From positions 1-22,555 of the forward strand of contig NZ_MUXZ01000020.1 of NCBI RefSeq assembly GCF_002015075.1: 22,555 nucleotides of DNA, in the 5' to 3' direction. The position numbers and the translations under genes were made by a program. Every line of letters begins with the position of its first letter. Position 1 is the first letter of the stretch. Below, one piece after another: positions 8,756-16,301 of this stretch. Under the pieces are notes generated by a model that was given only the letters and a program-made list of their open reading frames with translations, ran no database searches and was not told the DNA's origin. Source of the stretch: Canicola haemoglobinophilus (lineage in GTDB: Bacteria > Pseudomonadota > Gammaproteobacteria > Enterobacterales > Pasteurellaceae).

Positions 8756-9763
8756 TTATCCTTGTTTCAATCTATTCTCTTCTGTTTCTGGTTCGAGATC
8801 TAATTTTGCCATCAGTAATTGATCGCCATCTTCTTCTGGGTTTGCTGTTACCAATAATTTATCACCATAAAAAATAGAATTTGCGCCAGCCATAAAGCAC
8901 ATAGCCTGCATTTCTTCCGACATTCCTTGACGTCCAGCAGATAAACGGACATAACTTTTCGGCATAGTTATTCTTGCAACGGCAATCGTGCGCACAAATT
9001 CAGTCCAATCTAATTCTTGCGCATCAGCAAGAGGGGTTCCTTCTACTTTAACTAATTGATTAATCGGTACAGACTCAGGCTGTGGATCTAAGTTTGCTAA
9101 ACTCGCGATTAAACCAGCCCGTTCTTTGCGAGTTTCATTCATTCCCACAATACCGCCACAACAGACTTTCAAACCTGCTTTACGCACTTTGCCCAAAGTA
9201 TTTAGGCGATCATCAAAATCTCTCGTACCAATAATTTCTTTGTAATGCTCAGGTGCGGTATCAATATTGTGATTATAGTAATCTAAGCCAGCCTCTTTTA
9301 AATCTTCCGCCATACCGTCTTGTAATAAACCAAAAGTCCCACAAGTTTCTAGTCCCAGCTCTTTTACAGCCTTAATAATTTCCGTCAGTTTTTCTACATC
9401 TTTTGGTTTTGGTCCACGCCAAGCAGCACCCATGCAAAAACGTCCAGCACCACGAGATTTTGCGATTTTTGCTTTTTCAATAATTTCCTCAACACATAAT
9501 AGTTGCTGATTTTGCACGCCAGTATGATAACGAGCAGATTGTGGGCAATAGCCACAATCCTCTGGGCACCCACCCGTTTTAATGGACATCAAGGTAGAAA
9601 GCTGAATGGCTTGCGGATTAAAGTGCTCACGATGCACTTGCGCTGCACGATATACGAGCTCCAAAAATGGCGTTTCAAATAAAGCCTCCACTTTACATAC
9701 CGACCAATATTCGAGGCTTGGGTGTGGCGTTAAAGAAGGGATTTGAATAGTTGTGGTTGTCAT
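8756..9763 (-). CDS. bioB: Biotin synthase BioB (radical SAM)
   Basis: BioB inserts sulfur into dethiobiotin, the last step of biotin synthesis, using a radical-SAM [4Fe-4S] cluster and an auxiliary [2Fe-2S] cluster. From the ATG at 9763 it is 335 aa. The radical-SAM triad is C66-x3-C70-x2-C73 (GGCPEDCGYCPQS). Other family blocks are YNHNIDTAPEHY, VCCGGIVGMNETR and RLSAGRQGMSEEMQ. The frame extends to a TTG at 9793, but the ATG at 9763 is preceded by AAGGAAAG and begins directly at the conserved N-terminal region, so I use it. It lies 32 nt downstream of thiQ, in the same direction, with a lone uptake signal in the gap and no visible terminator. Co-transcription with the thiamine-transport genes under the TPP riboswitch is therefore likely, although biotin and thiamine are unrelated pathways. 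Confidence 0.97.
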   Translation of the reverse strand: MTTTTIQIPSLTPHPSLEYWSVCKVEALFETPFLELVYRAAQVHREHFNPQAIQLSTLMSIKTGGCPEDCGYCPQSARYHTGVQNQQLLCVEEIIEKAKIAKSRGAGRFCMGAAWRGPKPKDVEKLTEIIKAVKELGLETCGTFGLLQDGMAEDLKEAGLDYYNHNIDTAPEHYKEIIGTRDFDDRLNTLGKVRKAGLKVCCGGIVGMNETRKERAGLIASLANLDPQPESVPINQLVKVEGTPLADAQELDWTEFVRTIAVARITMPKSYVRLSAGRQGMSEEMQAMCFMAGANSIFYGDKLLVTANPEEDGDQLLMAKLDLEPETEENRLKQG

Positions 9764-9781
9764 ATTTCTTTCCTTATGTAT

Positions 9782-9790
9782 AAGTGCGGT
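9782..9790 (+). repeat. DNA uptake signal core in the thiQ-bioB gap
   Basis: An exact AAGTGCGGT lies in the 32-nt gap between the thiQ stop and the bioB start. It is unpaired, so it is not expected to terminate transcription. Confidence 0.85.
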
Positions 9791-9795
9791 CAATT

Positions 9796-10440
9796 TTAGC
9801 GAGAAACGTCCATTTCCCTCATCTGACCATTTTTTATTTCAATAATACGATCAATTTTGTTCATCACTTCATTAGGTTGATGAGTGACTAATAATAAGGT
9901 TAATTGTTTTTCACGGCAGAGTTCGTCAATCAATGCCAACATTTCTTGGCGTAAATTAGGATCTAGAGCGGAAAAAGGTTCATCCAGTAACAAAATGGGC
10001 TTATCTCGTAATAAGCATCTTGCCAGAGCGACACGTTGGCGTTGCCCGCCAGATAAATCTTTGGGCAGGCGTGATAAAAAATCCGTTAAACCCACCGCAC
10101 TTGCCACTTGTTCAAGCTGATTTATTTGGGCTTTATTTAACTTCAAATCAGGTGTTAAACCAAGGGCAATATTTTGCCAGACGGTTAAATGGGTAAATAA
10201 ATTATGTTCTTGGAACAAAATAGACACAGGGCGTTGATGTGGTGCGGTATAAGTATGATTTTCGCCATTGAGCCAAATTTCCCCTTGATTGACCAATTCA
10301 AAGCCTGCGATTAAGTTGAGTAATGTACTTTTCCCTGAGCCACTTTCACCAATAATAGCAATTTTTTCGCCCGCACTTATGTATAAATCAAAGTGCATGG
10401 AAACATTGGGGTAAGCAAAAGTGGCGTTTAATTTAATCAT
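9796..10440 (-). CDS. thiQ: Thiamine ABC transporter, ATP-binding protein ThiQ
   Basis: ThiQ is the ATPase that powers ThiBPQ-mediated uptake of thiamine and its phosphates across the inner membrane. The 214-aa product has Walker A (GESGSGKST, residues 31-39), a Q-loop (SILFQEHNLF), the ABC signature (LSGGQRQRVALARC, from about 129), Walker B (ILLLDEPFSALD, from about 149) and an H-loop (LLVTHQ). The frame extends to a TTG at 10458, but the ATG at 10440 (MIKLNATFAYP) is the natural start and overlaps the end of thiP by 8 nt, as expected for coupled transporter genes. An uptake signal occurs within it at 10094-10102. Confidence 0.96.
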   Translation of the reverse strand: MIKLNATFAYPNVSMHFDLYISAGEKIAIIGESGSGKSTLLNLIAGFELVNQGEIWLNGENHTYTAPHQRPVSILFQEHNLFTHLTVWQNIALGLTPDLKLNKAQINQLEQVASAVGLTDFLSRLPKDLSGGQRQRVALARCLLRDKPILLLDEPFSALDPNLRQEMLALIDELCREKQLTLLLVTHQPNEVMNKIDRIIEIKNGQMREMDVSR

Positions 10441-12076
10441 CTTTTTTAATTCGCTCAATTAATAGAAAAATAAGTACACAAACAATCAGTAATATCAATG
10501 CTGTTACCGCTCCTTCATCAGAACGATAACTACCCAATTGTTGATATAACAAATAAGGGAGCGAGCTGAAATCCTGATTACCAAACAAGGCAATGGCAGT
10601 AAAGTCGCCTAGGGAAATCGCACAAGCTAACGCAAAGGCATATTTTAACGGTGATTTTAAATTATGCCATTCGATTAAATAAAATCGGTTCCAGCCCCGA
10701 ATTGCCAAAGATTGCGAGAGTTTTTCGTAATATTGCATATTGTTGTGCATCGGTAAATTTAACACTTGCAGCACAAAAGGCATAGCGGTTAAGCCGTTAC
10801 ATAAAACCACCAAGGCAAATAAATGATAGTTAGAAAAATCCATTTCCCTTAGGCGAATAAATAAGCCAACTGAAATCACGAGCACAGGAATTGCCAACAC
10901 CAACATTCCGCTGTTTAAAATTGCCTGCGATAAAGAAGAATAAGATAAATAATGCAAACGGCGAGCGAGCAACAATAAAGCTATGGCAAAAAATAATGCC
11001 AAAATGGCGGATAATGGGGCGATAGTTAAAGAATAAGCCAAGGCTTGCCAAAGCTGTGGCTGTTGCCAAATCTGCCATAGGCTTTCAGCTTGGAATGCTG
11101 AGAAAATAATATGAATGAGCGGCAAGCTGATAAACAATAAAATACAGCTGATGTAAAAAACTTGCCAAATTTGCACCGCACTTGACTGTTTTGCTAACCA
11201 GAGATTTTTGCTATGTAATAAAGCCTGTGGAGATTTTTGCCATAGGCTGCCTACAGCAAAAAGTACACAACAAAATAGAGCTTGCAATAATGCAAATAAA
11301 GCGGCTTTTGCGAGATCAAATTCAAATAAAATCGCCTGATAAATTGCCACTTCCAATGTAGTATATTTGGGGCCACCACCCAAGGTCAGCACAATAGCAA
11401 AACTGGTAAAACACAGCATAAAAATCAAGCTAAATACAGGTAATAATTGTTGGCGTAAATACGGAAGTTCAATCAGTCGAATAAACTGCCAACCACGCAG
11501 ATTTAATTGTGCTGCCAGTTGGCGTTGTTGCGTTGGAATAGCTTGAAATGTTTGTAAAAACATTCTTGCGGCTAGAGGAATATTAAAAAATAAATGAGCA
11601 ATTAAAATACCTGTTAAACCATAAATATGCGGTTGCCAGCTTATGCCCAAAAGTGCGGTGAGTTTTACTAGCCAACCATTGTGTCCATAAATGCCGGTAA
11701 TGCCAAAAATCACTACGAGAGCAGGCAGAACAAAGGTCAATGAAAAGAGTTTGAGAATAAAAGGCTTGGCAATAAACCTTTGATAAAAGAAAGCACGGGC
11801 GAATAATAAGCCGAAAAAAACGGAAAGCAACGCCGATAAAATAGCCTGTCCAAAACTAAACAAAATCACTTGTTTTACATAATCATCTTGCAGCAATTGC
11901 AACCAATCATAATCCGTTTCGATAGTGAAAATACCGCTGATGACGAATACATAAAACAAGATAATAAATAACCATATTACCAAGCCACTCAATGAGCTAA
12001 TAGGTAATGTGGTAAATGAACGCAATAGTTTTAACAAGCTATTGCGTTCATTTATTTTGCTAGATTTGCTTGCCAT
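10433..12076 (-). CDS. thiP: Thiamine ABC transporter, permease ThiP
   Basis: ThiP is the membrane channel of the ThiBPQ importer. The 547-aa protein is two fused permease halves, about 12 membrane segments in all. Each half has an EAA-type cytoplasmic loop that docks ThiQ: AAQLNLRGWQFIRLIELP in the first half and SQSLAIRGWNRFYLIEWHNL in the second. The fused-permease layout is standard for ThiP and other iron/thiamine-type importers. The ATG at 12076 overlaps the end of thiB by 25 nt; the first 30 residues are hydrophilic and a later non-ATG start is possible. The 3' end overlaps thiQ by 8 nt. Uptake signals lie within it at 11175-11183 and 11651-11659. Confidence 0.96.
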   Translation of the reverse strand: MASKSSKINERNSLLKLLRSFTTLPISSLSGLVIWLFIILFYVFVISGIFTIETDYDWLQLLQDDYVKQVILFSFGQAILSALLSVFFGLLFARAFFYQRFIAKPFILKLFSLTFVLPALVVIFGITGIYGHNGWLVKLTALLGISWQPHIYGLTGILIAHLFFNIPLAARMFLQTFQAIPTQQRQLAAQLNLRGWQFIRLIELPYLRQQLLPVFSLIFMLCFTSFAIVLTLGGGPKYTTLEVAIYQAILFEFDLAKAALFALLQALFCCVLFAVGSLWQKSPQALLHSKNLWLAKQSSAVQIWQVFYISCILLFISLPLIHIIFSAFQAESLWQIWQQPQLWQALAYSLTIAPLSAILALFFAIALLLLARRLHYLSYSSLSQAILNSGMLVLAIPVLVISVGLFIRLREMDFSNYHLFALVVLCNGLTAMPFVLQVLNLPMHNNMQYYEKLSQSLAIRGWNRFYLIEWHNLKSPLKYAFALACAISLGDFTAIALFGNQDFSSLPYLLYQQLGSYRSDEGAVTALILLIVCVLIFLLIERIKKDD

Positions 12077-13065
12077 TGGCTAATCCATTGTTTTAGCTGT
12101 TCGCCAGAAACATTGGAACTATCAAACACTTTGCTTTTCAGTTGATGTTGTTTTAAGGCATCATAATGAGGTTCAATAGGATCAGAAGTAACAGATAGCA
12201 TCACATTGTTTTTCACGATATTTTTTTGTGCTTGTGGCGAAATCAAATAGTCCATAAATAAATCGCTACAAGCATTTTCTTTATTGGCAATTTTTGCTGC
12301 TAATTCAATTTGCAGCACGCCACCTTCAGCAAAATCCGTGGCTTGATACTGATCTTTTTGTTCATTTAACAAATGATAAAGTGGCGAAGTGCTATAACTT
12401 AAAACTAAATCTGCTTCGCCTTTTAAAAATGCACCATAACTTTCCGACCAACCTTTGCCCACAGTTACCGTATGTTTTGCTAAGGTTTGCCAAGCCTGTG
12501 CTACCTCTTGTTGAGGATAAACAGAATTTAGCCAAACCACTAAACCACGTCCTACACCACTGGTGCGAGGATCTTGATAGATCACACGTAAATCCTGACG
12601 TTCAACTAATTCTTGCAAAGATTTTGGCGGATTTGTCAGCTTAGTTTTGTCATAAACAAAAGCATAACGACCGAAATCATAGGGTAAGAAACGTTGATCT
12701 TGCCAAACCACAGGTAAAGAAAGCTGACTTAAATCTACTTTATGTTCAGCAAATAATTCAGATTGAATTGCTTCTTGTAATAAATGATTATCCAAACCTA
12801 ATACAACATCTGCTTTGGTTTTCTTGCCTTCTAAACGTAAGCGATTGAACAATAAACCAGAACTTTCAAAGGGCACATAATTTAGCTGGCATTGTGGATA
12901 TTGTTGTTCAAAGCCTTGTTTAACCTTTGGACCAGCCCCCCAATCAGAGGCAAAACTTTTATAGGTATAAACCGTTAAATCTTGTGTGGTTTTCTCTTGT
13001 TGGGCAAAAGAGCAAATAGAAAAAGTGGAAAGTACGGTCAGAATTAGGCTAGTTTTGAAGTTCAT
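12052..13065 (-). CDS. thiB: Thiamine-binding periplasmic protein ThiB (TbpA)
   Basis: ThiB captures thiamine, thiamine phosphate and TPP in the periplasm and delivers them to ThiPQ. The 337-aa protein starts with a signal peptide (MNFKTSLILTVLSTFSICSFA, cleavage after SFA) and then has the family N terminus (LTVYTYKSFASDWGAGP). Other family blocks are YDFGRYAFVYDKTKL, YQDPRTSGVGRGLVVWLN and ADLVLSYSTSPLYH. It is the first gene of thiB-thiP-thiQ. The start is set by AGGAG 7 nt before the ATG. It is preceded by a TPP riboswitch, so it should be repressed when TPP is plentiful. Confidence 0.97.
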   Translation of the reverse strand: MNFKTSLILTVLSTFSICSFAQQEKTTQDLTVYTYKSFASDWGAGPKVKQGFEQQYPQCQLNYVPFESSGLLFNRLRLEGKKTKADVVLGLDNHLLQEAIQSELFAEHKVDLSQLSLPVVWQDQRFLPYDFGRYAFVYDKTKLTNPPKSLQELVERQDLRVIYQDPRTSGVGRGLVVWLNSVYPQQEVAQAWQTLAKHTVTVGKGWSESYGAFLKGEADLVLSYSTSPLYHLLNEQKDQYQATDFAEGGVLQIELAAKIANKENACSDLFMDYLISPQAQKNIVKNNVMLSVTSDPIEPHYDALKQHQLKSKVFDSSNVSGEQLKQWISQWQANLAK

Positions 13066-13141
13066 TACTTTTCTCCTGTTTAAATAAGTACAGCTCGATA
13101 AGTAATATTGACTTGATTAGAAAAAGAAGGGAACAAGCACC

Positions 13142-13217
13142 ATTAGTTTCCTACGTCAGTATTAACTGTATCAGGTTCACGGGTATTATCTCAGCTGCCG
13201 ACAGCACCCCGACTAAA
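13142..13217 (-). promoter_or_regulatory. TPP riboswitch (THI box) upstream of thiB
   Basis: The minus strand reads, in order, the THI-box landmarks: GTCGGGGTGCT, CTGAGATAATACCCG, TGAACCTGATACAGTTAATA, then CTGACGTAGGAAACTA. The CUGAGA pyrimidine-sensing loop and the GAACCUGA ... GUAGG helix-arm region that grips the diphosphate are intact. UUAGU (13216-13212) and ACUAA (13147-13143) close a P1 stem. About 76 nt separate the aptamer from the thiB ATG. In that spacer I see no clear intrinsic terminator. AGAAAAG at the ribosome binding site could pair with CUUUUUCU just after the aptamer (one bulge), so translational control is the likelier mechanism. Confidence 0.95.
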
Positions 13218-13230
13218 GCCGCAGTAGTCT

Positions 13231-13236
13231 ATTATA
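13231..13236 (-). promoter_or_regulatory. -10 element of the thiBPQ-bioB promoter
   Basis: A perfect TATAAT on the minus strand at 13236-13231 would place the transcription start at about 13224, a few bases before the riboswitch P1 stem. The -35 region is weak (TTGTTA-like, with poor spacing), so a -35 is not assigned. Confidence 0.6.
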
Positions 13237-13373
13237 TTTTTGTGGGAAATAACAAGGTTTTTTGCTGGTTCTTTACGCTATTACGTAGCCAATATATACA
13301 ACTAGAAATGTAATCTGAACCAAAGGAAAACTTCTGATGCTATTAATCCTAAGTCAAGGTTAAAGGTATTTTG

Positions 13374-13404
13374 ATCACACAAAATTTTCAATATTTGGTG
13401 TGAT
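13374..13404 (-). terminator. Putative terminator of the mod-res-SNF2 operon
   Basis: An inverted repeat ATCACAC ... GTGTGAT, extended by AAA/TTT across one mismatch with a 9-nt loop, lies 30 bp after the SNF2 stop codon. The U-tract after it on the minus strand is weak (CAAAAT), so it may be imperfect or may work with Rho. The rest of the 13066-13433 gene-free stretch holds the thiB leader, the TPP riboswitch, its promoter, and about 140 bp in which I see nothing. Confidence 0.5.
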
Positions 13405-13433
13405 TTTATTATTAACTTGACGACTTCGCTGAT

Positions 13434-16301
13434 TTATCGAATTTGCCAAAAAATATCAAACACTAAACTTTCCTGCATTATTTGATGAATTTTTCCTTTC
13501 AATTCTTTCAACAGCTGTAACTCCTGTTGAGCAATTTCATCTTGTACATCGTCCAACTCATTACGAGCTTTACGAAGCTGTTTGCGCAGTTTTGCTACTT
13601 CTTCTTGTAACTGAATTTGTTGTTCAATATCATCGGTTAACACCAATTCCTTTTCTTTGCTTCGCATTTCCTCTTTGATTTCACCAATTAAATCTTCAGC
13701 GGCTTGCATTTGATCTTTTGCCCAAGCGTTAATTCTCACACTTTCAGCTTTTAGCAAGGCATCATTTTCTGCCTTGATACGAGCTTTTTCTAAATCAATC
13801 TGCTCTTTCGTTAAATCTACAAAAGCAAGTGGTGGATTTTTAACAGAATTTTGCAAATCGGCTGAAAGTAAAAACAGCTTTTGTGCAAATTCTTTATCAA
13901 GCAAATTGCCCTGCTCATCGCACACAGTAAAAACTAAGGATTCTTGGCTTTCTGCATTTGACTCCACACTAATTTTATTCAAACGTAACCAACCTGATTT
14001 ACCTTGATATTGTTCCAATAAACTGATTTTTTCAGGAAAATTCGCATAATCAAAAACCAATGTTGCATTTGGTGTATAAGCATTTAATGCTTCATTGATA
14101 CACCATTGTCCCAATGGTTGATTTAAGCGATATTCATAGCCTTGCAAAGCAGTTGTACGTTCTTTGCGTGGTAATAAATATCGTCCAATTGGCATACCGC
14201 CAATAGGCGCATTTTCGAGTAAAAAATACCAATCTGTTTGATTAAACTGAGCTTTGCCGTTTAATGCAAATTGTGTCACCTCCCAAAACCACCTTTCCAT
14301 TGCGTTTAAGCGGTCTTCCATCATCACTTTCAGTCGTTCTAATACAGATTGGTCAAAACTCGTAACCAACGCATTTTTAGTCTCTTGCACTCGTCCTTCA
14401 ATTTCATCAGCAAATTGAGCTTGCAACTGGTCAAATGCTATTTGAATTTCCTTTTCAGTACGACAAGTGGCATAAATATTCGCAATTTGGTTTTCAATAT
14501 CCACGCCAGACTCAATCCGTCCCAACACCTCATCAGAGGCACCTAACACACCTTGGAATAACTTAAATTTTTCTGTAAGAAGTTCCAAAACACGTTGATC
14601 GGCAAGATTACGTTTGTTTAAGAAATTGATCACGACGACATCAAATTTTTGTCCATAACGATGGCAACGTCCAATCCGTTGTTCCACTCGCTGCGGATTC
14701 CATGGCAAATCATAGTTAATCAGCAATGAGCAGAATTGCAGGTTTACCCCTTCACTAGCTGCTTCGGTCGCAATCATAATTTGTGCCTTTTCTTTGAAAT
14801 GCTCAATCAATGCCGAACGTTTATCAATTTCTGATGAACCAGTGATCTTTGCTGTACCTTGATAGCGAACAAGCCAATCTTGATAAATAGCGAGAGAATT
14901 AGGATCATTGTTGGTACCACTAAACAGCACTACATTATCGGCATAGCCATTTTCTGTTAAAAAATCAAACAAATATTTTTGCGTGCGTACCGATTCAGTA
15001 AAAATAATTGCTTTCTGGCTTGCGCCCAATTTATCCATTTCGGCAAAACCTGTTTGAAGTGCGGTCAATAAAGCGAGAATTTTGCTGTCTTGTTGCAAAC
15101 CTTCTGCTAAATGAATAAAACCTTCAATTTCGGTGATTTCCGCTTGTAACGCTGATTGATTTATTTCATCGCTAACAGAAACATCTGTTTCTTCAGATTC
15201 ATCAGCCTCCATATCTTCTGCCGTCAGCTCTTCCCCATCAAATAATGCTTCAATTTCACTCAATGGTTCATCTTGATTTTGTTCTGACTCTTGCAAATGT
15301 TGAAGCCTTGTCAAAATTGCTTTTAAAGTACCTAAAACTGCTTGCGGACTGGAGGCCAATAGTTTTCGCAAAATCAAAGCAGTTAAATGTTTATGTCGCT
15401 TTGGCAAAGCATAGCTACTTTCTTTGCGTAAAAATTCGGAAATTTGCTCATAAAGAGCAAACTCTGCCGTACTTGGCATAAATTCCTGTGTAATCGTCTT
15501 ACGTTCGGTATAGCGCACATATTCCAACACATTTTTACGTAGCGTACGTTTTACAAAACTAGCCATTCTTTGTTTGAGTTCAGCAACATTTCCTCGGCGG
15601 ACAAATTCTTTTTGGAAAAATTTGCGATCGCCAAAAATATGCTCATCAAGCAAAGTAGATAAACCATACAGTTCCATCAAAGAATTTTGCAGAGGCGTTG
15701 CCGTTAGCAGTAATTTTTTCTTACCACCAAAGGCTTTGCGCATTGCTTGCCCCATTTTGTTATCGGCTTTATGAGCGTTACGCATTTTGTGTGCTTCATC
15801 AATCACCACCAAATCCCAATCAAACTGTTTGAAAGTCGCTTGTTCTTTGCTAGCAAATTGATGTGAAACAATCAGTACATTGTTGCCAATTTGATTTTTG
15901 CAAAAATTAAACAGTTTTCCACCGCTTGTCTTTTTCATCGCCTGATGAACAACCGTCTTATCAATCACCATTGTGGGTAAGCCAAACTTCTCTGTAAGCT
16001 CATTTGCCCACTGTTTACGTAAAATTGCAGGACAAACAATCAATAGATTTCGCTTGCGTTCTGCCCATTTTTGGCAAAGAACTAAACCTGCTTCAATAGT
16101 TTTTCCCAAACCTACTTCATCGGCAAGCATTACGCCTTCTTGTAACGGATTTTTGAGAGCAAACAATGCCGCATCAATTTGGTGTGGATTTAAATCCACT
16201 TTGGCATCGAACAGCGATTGTGACAAACGGTTATCGTCAGTACGGCGACAAGTAATTTCATTAGCAAAATAACGGGCGTGATAAGGGGTAATATTCATCA
16301 T
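13434..16301 (-). CDS. RapA/SNF2-family DEAD/DEAH helicase-translocase, third gene of a type III-like R-M operon
   Basis: This 955-aa superfamily 2 protein has all SNF2 motor motifs: motif I DEVGLGKT (61-68), II DEAH (168-171), III TATPLQNS (200-207), V ATEAASEGVNLQF (about 511-523) and VI QRIGRCHRYGQ (541-551). The MLADEVGLGKTIEAG and QRIGRCHRYGQ forms are those of RapA/HepA-like proteins and of the SNF2 helicases of defence loci (for example DrmD of DISARM). A strongly acidic stretch (about 344-382) sits between the two motor lobes. The C-terminal third has a long coiled coil (about 830-935) and no recognised nuclease motif. SNF2 motors translocate on duplex DNA, so a role in tracking DNA or moving the partner complex is likely; no activity is proven. 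ATG at 16301 overlaps the res stop as ATGA, followed by a second ATG. An uptake signal lies at 15057-15065. Annotation as plain RapA is possible but less likely given the operon. Confidence 0.9.
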   Translation of the reverse strand: MMNITPYHARYFANEITCRRTDDNRLSQSLFDAKVDLNPHQIDAALFALKNPLQEGVMLADEVGLGKTIEAGLVLCQKWAERKRNLLIVCPAILRKQWANELTEKFGLPTMVIDKTVVHQAMKKTSGGKLFNFCKNQIGNNVLIVSHQFASKEQATFKQFDWDLVVIDEAHKMRNAHKADNKMGQAMRKAFGGKKKLLLTATPLQNSLMELYGLSTLLDEHIFGDRKFFQKEFVRRGNVAELKQRMASFVKRTLRKNVLEYVRYTERKTITQEFMPSTAEFALYEQISEFLRKESSYALPKRHKHLTALILRKLLASSPQAVLGTLKAILTRLQHLQESEQNQDEPLSEIEALFDGEELTAEDMEADESEETDVSVSDEINQSALQAEITEIEGFIHLAEGLQQDSKILALLTALQTGFAEMDKLGASQKAIIFTESVRTQKYLFDFLTENGYADNVVLFSGTNNDPNSLAIYQDWLVRYQGTAKITGSSEIDKRSALIEHFKEKAQIMIATEAASEGVNLQFCSLLINYDLPWNPQRVEQRIGRCHRYGQKFDVVVINFLNKRNLADQRVLELLTEKFKLFQGVLGASDEVLGRIESGVDIENQIANIYATCRTEKEIQIAFDQLQAQFADEIEGRVQETKNALVTSFDQSVLERLKVMMEDRLNAMERWFWEVTQFALNGKAQFNQTDWYFLLENAPIGGMPIGRYLLPRKERTTALQGYEYRLNQPLGQWCINEALNAYTPNATLVFDYANFPEKISLLEQYQGKSGWLRLNKISVESNAESQESLVFTVCDEQGNLLDKEFAQKLFLLSADLQNSVKNPPLAFVDLTKEQIDLEKARIKAENDALLKAESVRINAWAKDQMQAAEDLIGEIKEEMRSKEKELVLTDDIEQQIQLQEEVAKLRKQLRKARNELDDVQDEIAQQELQLLKELKGKIHQIMQESLVFDIFWQIR
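15057..15065 (+). repeat. DNA uptake signal core inside the SNF2 gene
   Basis: An exact AAGTGCGGT within the coding region. With those at 17958 and 19636 it shows that the operon carries Haemophilus-type uptake signals. Confidence 0.8.

Noticed and set aside
9764..9793. TTG start for bioB at 9793
   Set aside because: The ATG at 9763 has a good AAGGAAAG ribosome binding site, and the extra residues are not family-like.
10441..10458. TTG start for thiQ at 10458
   Set aside because: The ATG at 10440 fits the usual ABC N terminus (short lead before the first strand) and the coupled 8-nt overlap with thiP.
13113..13313. A 66-aa open frame on the plus strand
   Set aside because: It lies across the TPP riboswitch on the opposite strand, and the encoded sequence shows no protein-like pattern.
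13434..16301. Calling the SNF2 protein RapA, the RNA polymerase-recycling ATPase
   Set aside because: The motor core is similar, but the gene is fused by overlap to a restriction-type operon and the C-terminal coiled coil does not match my memory of RapA.
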